A DNA stretch of 10,593 nucleotides, taken from contig DLLB01000023.1 in NCBI GenBank assembly GCA_002477905.1, positions 1 through 10,593 on the forward strand, written 5' to 3'. A program made the translations under genes and the position numbers. The DNA is from Clostridiales bacterium UBA7573 (GTDB lineage Bacteria; Bacillota; Clostridia; Oscillospirales; CAG-272). Below, piece by piece: positions 5,132-10,593 of this stretch. The notes beneath the pieces were generated by a model. That model was given only the letters and a program-made list of their open reading frames with translations. It did not search any database and was not told the DNA's origin. Numbering within the stretch: the first letter of the stretch is position 1; the number at the start of each line of letters is the position of its first letter.

Positions 5132-5761
5132 ATGAGAATGCGAAAGAAAAAACACGGTGCCGAGCGCCTTGCGGCGTGTGAATCCGTATTGATCCGTACA
5201 AAGGAAGAAATTTCCGAATTGCAACTGCCGTTGCATGTGGAGATTGGATGCGGAAAAGGAGCGTTTGTGACGCAACTTGCCGCGCAAAATCCGCAGGTAC
5301 AATATGTGGCATTGGAACGGGTTTCCGATGTTTTATTGCTTGCTGCCGAGCGTGCTATGGCACAAAATCTGCCGAATGTCCGGTTCCTTCTGGCAAACGC
5401 GCAGAATCTTGCCGACTATTTTGCACCGGGGCAAGTGGATCGCATTTATTTGAATTTTTCCGATCCGTGGCCGAAAAAAGGCTATGCCAAGCGGCGCCTG
5501 ACGCACCGCGGCTTTTTAGAACAATACCGGAATCTGCTTTCCAAAGATGGTTGTATTCAATTCAAAACGGATAACCGCGCGTTGTTCGATTTTTCTCTTG
5601 CAGAATTTTCCGAGTGCGGTTGGCGCTTGGACGAGGTGACTTACGATCTGCACAACAGCGCGTGGAACGCGCAGAATATCCGCACCGAATATGAAGAAGC
5701 CTTTTCTGCAAAGGGATTCCCGATTCACCGACTGGTGGCGTATCCGCCGCAAAGCTTGTGA
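5132..5761 (+). CDS. trmB: tRNA (guanine-N7-)-methyltransferase TrmB
   Basis: TrmB transfers a methyl group from S-adenosylmethionine to N7 of G46 in the variable loop of tRNAs. The 209-residue protein shows SAM-binding motif I, VEIGCGKGAF (36-45), the family signature FSDPWPKKGYAKRRLTH (109-125), which contains the catalytic Asp111, and the C-terminal TEYEEAF (185-191). Length and motif order are normal. I chose ATG 5132, because MRMRKKKHGAERL matches the usual family start and AAGGAAGG lies upstream (10 nt). An in-frame ATG at 5081 would add 17 unusual residues. It converges on ackA and is probably a single gene. Confidence 0.95.
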   Translation: MRMRKKKHGAERLAACESVLIRTKEEISELQLPLHVEIGCGKGAFVTQLAAQNPQVQYVALERVSDVLLLAAERAMAQNLPNVRFLLANAQNLADYFAPGQVDRIYLNFSDPWPKKGYAKRRLTHRGFLEQYRNLLSKDGCIQFKTDNRALFDFSLAEFSECGWRLDEVTYDLHNSAWNAQNIRTEYEEAFSAKGFPIHRLVAYPPQSL

Positions 5762-5796
5762 AAAAAAGCAGAGGAACATTGTAACCGTTCCTCTGC
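5761..5796 (-). terminator. Terminator of ackA
   Basis: GCAGAGGAAC (5768-5777) and GTTCCTCTGC (5787-5796) form a perfect 10-bp stem with a 9-nt loop. On the minus strand it is followed by T7 (the A-run at 5761-5767), the proper layout to end ackA. On the plus strand there is no T-run after the stem, so trmB has an A-tract and hairpin but only a weak terminator. The A-run begins at the last base of the trmB stop codon. Confidence 0.8.
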
Positions 5797-5831
5797 GTAA
5801 TTTACAGGAAGTGCATACTGCTTTCGCGGGC

Positions 5832-7043
5832 TTATTTTAAGGAGCGTGCAAGTTTCTCCGTATCGGAAGCAATCACCAGTTCCTCGTTTGTGGGGATCAT
5901 ATAGACCAATACTTTCGATGCATCTGTGGACAATTTCGTAATGCCGCTTCCGCCGCGGGTGACTTCGTTTACGGACTGATCCAGTTCCAGACCGAGATAG
6001 TGCATATCCTCGCAAACCATTTTGCGCAGGATTTGCTGATTTTCTCCGATTCCCGCAGTGAATACCAAAGCGTCCAACCCGTCCAGCGCCGCAACGAAGC
6101 CGCCGATGTACTTTTTGATCTGATAAGCCAGCATTTCAATGGCGAGTCCTGCCTGCTCGTTGCCGTCTTTGGTCCACGCGGCTTCCAAGTCCCGGAAGTC
6201 AGAAGAATATTCGGAGACGCCGCCAAGTCCGCACTGCTTGTTTAAAAACAAATTCATATCCGCGGGTGAAATGTGTTCCTGTTCCATCAAAAACGGCACG
6301 ATTGCCGGATCGATCGCGCCACTGCGCGTTCCCATCATCAAACCGTCCAAAGGTGTGAAGCCCATCGTGGTGTCAATGACTTTGCCGTCTTTTATGGCGG
6401 AGATGGAAGAACCGTTGCCCAAATGGCAGACGATGAGCTTGGTCCCTTCGGTTCTGCCTAAAATCTTCAGCATTTCCCCGGAAACAAATCGATGCGATGT
6501 TCCGTGAAAACCGTAGCGGCGGATCTGATGCTTTTTCGCAAGCGCCGCAGGAATTGCATATGTATAAGCCTTTTTGGGCATGGTCTGATGGAATGCCGTG
6601 TCAAAGACCAACACCTGCGGAATCTTCGGCATGACGGACATGCAACCGTGAATGCCCATCAGGGCGGGACCGGTGTGTAAAGGCGCAATTGCACGGCATT
6701 TTTCCATCTTGGCAAGCACTTCGTCGTCCACAAGGACGCTTTCCGAGAAATAAGCGCCGCCGTGGACGATACGATGCCCTACGGCTTCAATATCGTCAAT
6801 ACTGGACAATACGCCAAGCTTGGGATCGGTGAGTGTCTTAACCAGAATATCCGTTGCCACATCGTGGTTTTTCATCGGCAGAGAAGCATGATAAGGCTCA
6901 CGTCCCGGTACTTTGTGGGTGATGTCCCCCATTGCGTCTCCGATGCGCTCGCACACGCCTTTGGCGATGACATCGCCTTTCGCTGTGTCAAACAACTGAT
7001 ATTTCAAAGAAGAACTGCCGGCATTTACAACAAGTACATTCAT
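5832..7043 (-). CDS. ackA: Acetate kinase
   Basis: AckA converts acetyl phosphate and ADP to acetate and ATP, the ATP-yielding last step of acetate fermentation. The 403-residue protein starts MNVLVVNAGSSSLKYQLFD, with Asn7 and the SSS phosphate-binding segment. The known catalytic positions are all present: Arg91 in GHRIVHGG, Asp148 in VFDTAFH, His180 in YGFHGTSHR, HLGNGSS (207-213), Arg240 in MMGTRSGAIDP, AGIGEN (330-335) and Glu387 near the end. The length is typical. The start ATG at 7043 lies 13 nt from GGAGG (7057-7061), a rather long spacing. No phosphotransacetylase gene is visible within the window. It has its own consensus promoter and terminator and diverges from tmcAL. The reading frame stays open for 390 codons upstream of ATG, but that part is antisense to tmcAL and is not coding. 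Confidence 0.97.
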   Translation of the reverse strand: MNVLVVNAGSSSLKYQLFDTAKGDVIAKGVCERIGDAMGDITHKVPGREPYHASLPMKNHDVATDILVKTLTDPKLGVLSSIDDIEAVGHRIVHGGAYFSESVLVDDEVLAKMEKCRAIAPLHTGPALMGIHGCMSVMPKIPQVLVFDTAFHQTMPKKAYTYAIPAALAKKHQIRRYGFHGTSHRFVSGEMLKILGRTEGTKLIVCHLGNGSSISAIKDGKVIDTTMGFTPLDGLMMGTRSGAIDPAIVPFLMEQEHISPADMNLFLNKQCGLGGVSEYSSDFRDLEAAWTKDGNEQAGLAIEMLAYQIKKYIGGFVAALDGLDALVFTAGIGENQQILRKMVCEDMHYLGLELDQSVNEVTRGGSGITKLSTDASKVLVYMIPTNEELVIASDTEKLARSLK

Positions 7044-7092
7044 ATTTTTTTGATTTCCTCCGTTTTTTATCCGAAAAATACACATTACTTTT

Positions 7093-7121
7093 ATTATACA
7101 GGAAACGCACGGAAAATACAA
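7093..7121 (-). promoter_or_regulatory. ackA promoter
   Basis: On the minus strand: TTGTAT (7116-7121), a 17-bp spacer and a perfect TATAAT (7093-7098). The start site is near 7086, giving a leader of about 43 nt. Just upstream (7130-7152), CGGAAAAA and TTTTTCCG form an 8-bp inverted repeat with a 7-nt spacer, in a position suited to a regulator site or an A/T-rich UP-like element. Confidence 0.7.
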
Positions 7122-7178
7122 GAGACAAACGGAAAAAAGTCTGCTTTTTCCGAAAAACAAACAAAGGAGGGATGTCCT

Positions 7179-8321
7179 ACGGGTTTTTTTGCCATTATTT
7201 GTGAATATCATCCGTTTCACTACGGTCATGCAAGACAGCTTGCCGCTGTGCGCGCGCAGAATCCCGAAATGCCCGTCTTGGCATTGATGAGCGGAAATTT
7301 TGTACAGCGTGGGGAAGTCGCGATTTGGGATAAGTATACCCGTGCCGCCGCTGCTGTGCGTGCGGGAGTGGATCTGGTTTTGGAATTGCCGTTTCCGTAT
7401 GCTATGAGCGGCGCTGCATTTTTTGCGGACGGGGCAATCTCGACACTTGCTTCGCTTGGTTGTGTGGATCGCTTGTGCTTTGGCAGCGAAAGCGGGGATC
7501 TGCCCATGCTGCAAACGGTTGCAACCCGATTGCAGAGTCCGGAATTTGCAAAAAAGATGCAACAGGCACGCCAAACGCTCACGCTTTCTCAAGTACGCCT
7601 GACACAGACTGTTTATACGGCGCTGTATGGGGAAGCATTTCCGACTGAGTCGAATGATATTCTCGGCGTGGAATACTTGAAAGCGATCCGGAAGCATGGG
7701 GGAAAAATCGAACCTTTTGTACTGCGCCGCACCGGCAAAGACAGCGCTACCGTCGCTCGCCGGATATTTTGGGAACAACCCGCAAGGTTTTCCGATTTGG
7801 TGCCGCCTGCGGCATATGCGTGTTACCAGACAGCCTCCCGTGTCGCTTCCACGGAACGTTTGACGCTGCCGCTTTTCGCGCACCTGCGCACCGCGGATCC
7901 CGCAAAACTGGCGGCATATGCGGAAGTCACCACAGATGCCGCGTACCGGATGTGTACGGCGGCAAACCGCACAACCTGCCTGCAGGATTTGTTGATTGGC
8001 TGCATCAATGCCGGCTATCCTGCGGCGCGCGTGCGCAGAATGTTGCTTTCGTGTCTTGTCGGGATTCCGCAAACGGCATTGCATACCCCGCCGGCGTATA
8101 CGACGGTCCTTGCCGCAAACGCACGCGGCAGAGAAGGTTTGCGCATCCTTGCCAAGACCAGCAGGATCCCGGTTTTTGCAAAACCCGCACACGCGGCACA
8201 GCAAGCAGATACGCAAGCCATGTATCGGTTATCCTGCCGTGCCGACGCTGTTTACACGTTGGCACAAAATCCACCGGCACCCGCAGATTTTTTTGCAAAG
8301 CAACATCCGTATATTCTGTAA
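7179..8321 (+). CDS. tmcAL: tRNA(Met) cytidine acetate ligase TmcAL, non-AUG start
   Basis: TmcAL activates acetate with ATP and attaches it to the wobble C34 of elongator tRNA-Met, making N4-acetylcytidine. The protein shows the nucleotidyl-transferase motif HPFHYGH (residues 11-17, H-x-G-H), SGNFVQRGE (38-46), DKYTRA (51-56), ELPFPYAMSGAAFFADGA (69-86), FGSE (101-104) and SNDILGVEYLKAI in the middle. The length of 380 residues is normal. The start is odd: the only codon at the right place is ACG (7179-7181), 8 nt after AAAGGAGG (7163-7170). It gives the family's usual nine-residue run up to the Glu before the motif. ATG at 7172 is out of frame, only 1 nt from the ribosome binding site, and stops after 10 codons; losing one T from the T7 at 7184-7190 would join it to the gene. 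The divergent neighbour ackA consumes or makes acetate, which is TmcAL's substrate. Confidence 0.88.
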   Translation, partial: TGFFAIICEYHPFHYGHARQLAAVRAQNPEMPVLALMSGNFVQRGEVAIWDKYTRAAAAVRAGVDLVLELPFPYAMSGAAFFADGAISTLASLGCVDRLCFGSESGDLPMLQTVATRLQSPEFAKKMQQARQTLTLSQVRLTQTVYTALYGEAFPTESNDILGVEYLKAIRKHGGKIEPFVLRRTGKDSATVARRIFWEQPARFSDLVPPAAYACYQTASRVASTERLTLPLFAHLRTADPAKLAAYAEVTTDAAYRMCTAANRTTCLQDLLIGCINAGYPAARVRRMLLSCLVGIPQTALHTPPAYTTVLAANARGREGLRILAKTSRIPVFAKPAHAAQQADTQAMYRLSCRADAVYTLAQNPPAPADFFAKQHPYIL

Positions 8322-8357
8322 AACATCGGAATTTGAGTGGCTTTCCAGACAACGCAT

Positions 8358-8377
8358 GCTGTTTTTCGAAAAATAGC
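8358..8377. promoter_or_regulatory. 20-bp palindrome directly before a -35
   Basis: GCTGTTTTTCGAAAAATAGC is an almost perfect palindrome with one mismatched pair (G8361/T8374). It ends on the base before the TTGACA at 8378. It could be a repressor or activator site, or an A/T-tract UP element. It is also the only candidate for ending tmcAL transcription, but it has no loop and no proper T-run. Confidence 0.4.
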
Positions 8378-8406
8378 TTGACAAGCGTGGAAAAGTGCTG
8401 TATAAT
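8378..8406 (+). promoter_or_regulatory. Perfect-consensus sigma-A promoter
   Basis: TTGACA (8378-8383), a 17-bp spacer and TATAAT (8401-8406). Both hexamers are perfect, so this should be the strongest promoter in the window. It drives the structured leader and then the small gene at 8562. Confidence 0.85.
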
Positions 8407-8430
8407 ATAGAGTAAATTCAGATTTTGATC

Positions 8431-8470
8431 AAACTGCGGCGGACACAATGGGAACAGCGGCAGTTTTTTT
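8431..8470 (+). terminator. Terminator-like hairpin in the leader of the 8562 gene
   Basis: AAACTGC and GCAGTTT pair over 7 bp, with two further inner pairs beyond a mismatch, and a T7 run follows (8464-8470). It stands about 20 nt after the expected start site and 90 nt before the gene, so it would stop most transcripts early unless it is prevented. The result would be a small RNA of about 55-60 nt or an attenuated leader. Confidence 0.6.
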
Positions 8471-8478
8471 GACAGAAT

Positions 8479-8533
8479 ACACCGTGAAGGTGTGCGAAAG
8501 ATACGGGATGGTGTCTTTTTACGCTTGGCGTAA
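8479..8533 (+). promoter_or_regulatory. Structured leader with alternative hairpins
   Basis: Three small hairpins follow one another: ACACC/GGTGT (8479-8493, loop GTGAA); AAAGATAC/GTGTCTTT (8497-8518, one G-U), which runs into T5 and so is terminator-like; and TTACGC-TTG-GCGTAA (8519-8533). ACACC could also pair with the distal GGTGT at 8510-8514, which would break the second hairpin. This is the kind of choice used by attenuators and riboswitches, but I do not recognise a known class. Confidence 0.4.
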
Positions 8534-8561
8534 GTGAATTTCAGAAAGAGAGGAAAATACA

Positions 8562-8876
8562 ATGGCAATGGCAGAAACTCGCGTCCGGTTAGAGGAATCC
8601 CAGTATATGTTGTACCGTGGGAAGCCTTTTGTGCGTGACGCACATCAGATTTGCTATGGCGATATGCAGGATCCGTATGTTCTGCATCTGATGGTGGTTT
8701 CCACAAAGAAAGTGGGAGACACCGATGTTCCGGATGCCGTATTCGGAGAGATCTGTAGCACAGATACTGCAAAAACCACGGCAGAACGTTCGGTAAAAAC
8801 GTTTAATAAGAGCGGATTATATGAAGCATTGGAATTTGGAATTTCGCAGTTGAACCGCTATAATAAAAAGGTATAA
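8562..8876 (+). CDS. Conserved Clostridia hypothetical protein, 104 aa
   Basis: This short, probably cytosolic protein has no signal or membrane segment. Its core, MLYRGKPFVRDAHQICYGDM then YVLHLMVVSTKKVGDTDVPD (residues 16-58), and the C-terminal SGLYEALEFGISQLNR (84-99) resemble a family I have seen repeatedly in Clostridia, typically 80-100 residues (pattern: YLY-x-GxPLVR ... I-x-YG-D/NM ... KKV...VPDK ... LYEAL). I know no function or name for it. The start is ATG 8562, 7 nt after AGAGGA (8549-8554); ATG 8568 is the alternative. It has its own very strong promoter and a long structured leader, and is followed by a GC-rich terminator, so it is a one-gene unit that is probably regulated after initiation. 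Confidence 0.8.
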   Translation: MAMAETRVRLEESQYMLYRGKPFVRDAHQICYGDMQDPYVLHLMVVSTKKVGDTDVPDAVFGEICSTDTAKTTAERSVKTFNKSGLYEALEFGISQLNRYNKKV

Positions 8877-8901
8877 CCGGGAAAACGACTACCGCGATCT
8901 G

Positions 8902-8923
8902 CGCCGCCGAAAGGCGGCGTTTT
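8902..8923 (+). terminator. GNRA-capped terminator before dinB
   Basis: CGCCGCC (8902-8908) and GGCGGCG (8913-8919) form a perfect 7-bp GC stem closed by the very stable GAAA tetraloop, followed by T4. It ends the 8562 transcript. The T-run is short, so some read-through into dinB, whose start lies about 20 nt on, is likely. No separate dinB promoter was found. Confidence 0.7.
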
Positions 8924-8943
8924 CAGTCAAAGGGGGCGTTGGC

Positions 8944-10209
8944 ATGGCAGATCGGGTGATTTTGCATTGTGATTGCAATTCTTTTTTTGCGTCGGTGGAA
9001 ATGCTCAAGCATCCGCAGTGGCGGGAGGTTCCGATGGCTGTGTGCGGCAATGAAGCCATGCGGCACGGAATCATTCTTGCCAAAAACGAACTTGCCAAAC
9101 GGGCGGGCGTCAAAACGGCGGAAACCATCCGCGAAGCCAAACGTAAATGTCCCGATCTTGTTCTGGCACAGCCGCACTATCGGGAATATGCCGCGTATTC
9201 CGCGGCGGTGCATCAGATCTTCACCCATTATACGGACTTGGTGGAACCATTCGGAATGGATGAATCTTGGTTGGATGTAACCAACAGCCGGATGCTGTTC
9301 GGGGACGGTGTAACCGTTGCAAACGAACTGCGAAAGGTCGTGAAGGCGCAGACCGGTCTGACGATTTCCGTCGGCGTTTCCTTCAATAAGGTCTTTGCCA
9401 AATTGGGAAGCGATTATAAAAAGCCGGACGCCACGACAGTCATTGACCGCAGAAATTATCATGTGATGGTCGATTCGCTTCCTGTTTCTGATCTTTTATA
9501 TGTCGGATCTTCTGCTTTGCAGACGTTGCATCGGCTTCAGATTCATACCATTGGAGAATTGGCAAAAGCCAATCCTGCGCTGTTGCAGGCAAAGCTCGGC
9601 AAGCTCGGACTCACCTTGCATGCCTATGCGAATGGGGAGGACGACAGTCCGGTAGCCCGCATCGGACAGGATCGGGAAATGAAATCGATCGGACGGGGAA
9701 TGACGTTTCGGCGGGATCTTGCCACGCCGGAGGATGTGCATCTGGGGATCCTTGTTTTATCGGAGGAGGTTGCGGCGCAGCTGCGCCTGCATCGAAAAAA
9801 AGCTGCCGGCATACAGCTGACTTTGAAAGATCCCAATCTGAAAGTCATCACCCGTCAGCAATTGCTGTCATCTCCCACACAGCTCGCTCACGAATTGACT
9901 GCCGCCGCATGGGCGCTGTACCAAAATGCATGGCGTACCTCCAAACCCATTCGGATGCTGACCGTTACGGCGCAAGGTATTTTGCCGGAGGAAGCGGTGA
10001 CAGAGCAGATCACATTTTTCGGAGAAGCGGAGCACGCGGATGTACAAAAATACGGCAAGTTAGAGCATACGTTGGATGCGATCCGCGCAAAATACGGGCA
10101 GGAAGTGATTGGGGCAGGCGCCGTTCTCGGAAATGATCTCGGAATCGGCACCCCATCCGTGGCTGCGCAGAAAAAACAATTCGATGCACCGCCGGAGGAG
10201 CAATCTTAA
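8944..10209 (+). CDS. dinB: Y-family DNA polymerase IV (DinB)
   Basis: This is a translesion DNA polymerase of 421 residues. Catalytic carboxylates are Asp10 in HCDCNSFFASVE and Asp106/Glu107 in FGMDESWLDVT; the steric gate that excludes ribonucleotides should be Phe15. The palm/fingers signature VGVSFNKVFAKLGSDYKKPD (143-162), the thumb helix-hairpin-helix region (about 180-230) and the little finger follow in normal order. Near the C-terminus, QITFF (355-359) fits the beta-clamp-binding pentapeptide (QLxLF type) and is followed by LEHTLDAIRAKYG, the usual context in Firmicutes DinB. The start is ATG 8944, 7 nt after AAAGGGGG. It is probably expressed by read-through across the preceding terminator; no LexA-type operator was recognised. 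A UmuC-like name is the alternative. Confidence 0.92.
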   Translation: MADRVILHCDCNSFFASVEMLKHPQWREVPMAVCGNEAMRHGIILAKNELAKRAGVKTAETIREAKRKCPDLVLAQPHYREYAAYSAAVHQIFTHYTDLVEPFGMDESWLDVTNSRMLFGDGVTVANELRKVVKAQTGLTISVGVSFNKVFAKLGSDYKKPDATTVIDRRNYHVMVDSLPVSDLLYVGSSALQTLHRLQIHTIGELAKANPALLQAKLGKLGLTLHAYANGEDDSPVARIGQDREMKSIGRGMTFRRDLATPEDVHLGILVLSEEVAAQLRLHRKKAAGIQLTLKDPNLKVITRQQLLSSPTQLAHELTAAAWALYQNAWRTSKPIRMLTVTAQGILPEEAVTEQITFFGEAEHADVQKYGKLEHTLDAIRAKYGQEVIGAGAVLGNDLGIGTPSVAAQKKQFDAPPEEQS

Positions 10210-10249
10210 CGGGGTAAAATTTTTTTAGAATGTTTTAGGATGGAAACAA

Positions 10250-10271
10250 GCGGAATAGAGAGACGTTCCGC
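10250..10271 (+). other. Hairpin in the acpP leader
   Basis: GCGGAA (10250-10255) and TTCCGC (10266-10271) pair perfectly with a 10-nt purine-rich loop, and the stem ends 3 nt before the ribosome binding site AAGGAG (10275-10280). It could insulate or stabilise the mRNA. No T-run follows, so it is not a terminator. No convincing promoter was seen at 10210-10249. Confidence 0.45.
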
Positions 10272-10285
10272 ACGAAGGAGCAGAT

Positions 10286-10525
10286 ATGGCAGAAACAATC
10301 AGAGAAACCGTGAGAAAACGTATCGCACGGCAGTTGCACTGTGATGGAATGGAGATTTGCGATGACAGCCCGATCGTAGAAGGGCTGGGCGCAGATTCGC
10401 TGGATGTGGTGGAATTGGTGACGGCAATGGAGGATCGTTATCATGTACAGGTCACTGATGCCGATTTATTGCAAATGAAAACGATTGACGACGTGGTGGC
10501 ATATTTAGAGCGGCAGGCACAGTGA
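10286..10525 (+). CDS. acpP: Acyl carrier protein
   Basis: ACP carries growing fatty acyl chains on a 4'-phosphopantetheine arm during type II fatty acid synthesis. The protein has 79 residues, the normal ACP length, with the signature LGADSLDVVELV; Ser38 in DSL is the attachment site. The acidic helix II (VVELVTAMEDRY) that docks partner enzymes, and a C-terminal helix ending AYLERQAQ, are present. The start is ATG 10286, 5 nt after AAGGAG. It is not next to any other fatty acid gene in the window, so it could be the housekeeping AcpP or a specialised carrier; the generic sequence favours fatty acid synthesis. Confidence 0.9.
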   Translation: MAETIRETVRKRIARQLHCDGMEICDDSPIVEGLGADSLDVVELVTAMEDRYHVQVTDADLLQMKTIDDVVAYLERQAQ

Positions 10526-10556
10526 AAACGGCAGAAAAGAGGGAAAAAGGACAGTC

Positions 10557-10593
10557 ATGTCCTATATTTACAGTTTATTCATATTTTTTTTGG
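10557..10593 (+). CDS. Possible membrane protein, first 12 codons only
   Basis: ATG at 10557, 5 nt after AAGGA (10547-10551), begins MSYIYSLFIFFL and runs off the end of the window. The opening is entirely hydrophobic and aromatic, as in a first membrane helix or signal anchor. It starts 31 nt after acpP stops, so the two may be co-transcribed. The function cannot be judged. AGGAC and GTCCT around the start could form a 5-bp hairpin that covers the start codon. Confidence 0.4.
   Translation, partial: MSYIYSLFIFFL

Noticed and set aside
6762..7178. Rightward extension of tmcAL to an ATG inside ackA
   Set aside because: It overlaps the well-supported ackA gene in antisense and has no family similarity. 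The ribosome binding site at 7163 marks the true start region.
7044..8216. Leftward frame extending ackA by about 390 codons
   Set aside because: It is antisense to tmcAL, its translation is basic and Cys/Arg-rich without family features, and ackA has a clear start, ribosome binding site and promoter at 7043-7121.
1..10593. CRISPR array, tRNA, rRNA, insertion sequence or phage genes
   Set aside because: I looked for regular repeats, tRNA T-loop patterns, transposase motifs and terminal inverted repeats by eye and found none.

Overview
The window looks like chromosomal DNA of a low-to-mid-GC Firmicute, most likely a gut-type Clostridia (Oscillospiraceae/Lachnospiraceae-like). This rests on strong AGGAGG-type ribosome binding sites, textbook sigma-A promoters with extended -10 elements, and a housekeeping set (trmB, ackA, tmcAL, dinB, acpP) mixed with Clostridia-restricted hypothetical proteins. 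The lineage is inferred from protein and promoter character; no 16S or tRNA gene is present.

Layout. Positions 1-764: the first 11 codons of a leftward gene (probably an HTH regulator) diverge from a GNAT acetyltransferase with an unusual start. The gap between them holds a 15-bp direct repeat and a terminator-like hairpin. Positions 765-1234: a gene-poor stretch with two consensus promoters, a terminator and a possible gene remnant. Positions 1235-3039: two overlapping genes of unknown function that I recognise as the DUF6323/DUF6179 pair, translationally coupled. Positions 3089-3541: a small lipoprotein. Positions 3729-4706: an XRE regulator fused to six membrane helices, followed by a long terminator hairpin that a consensus promoter fires straight into.

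Positions 4817-5044 (-): a DUF378 membrane protein. Positions 5132-5761 (+): trmB, converging on ackA (5832-7043, -), with a terminator between them that suits ackA. ackA diverges from tmcAL (7179-8321, +), which has no normal start codon: an ACG sits where ATG is expected. Positions 8358-8561: a palindrome, a perfect promoter and a leader with several hairpins before a small conserved Clostridia protein (8562-8876). A GNRA-capped terminator, dinB (8944-10209), acpP (10286-10525) and the first 12 codons of a probable membrane protein follow.

Most genes appear to be separately promoted housekeeping or stress functions rather than one pathway: tRNA modification (TrmB, TmcAL), overflow acetate metabolism (AckA), translesion synthesis (DinB) and acyl carriage (ACP). 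I see no mobile element, CRISPR array, phage gene or tRNA. The most unusual material is in the non-coding DNA and at gene starts: two compromised start codons, three short promoter-terminator units, and operator-like repeats beside regulator genes.
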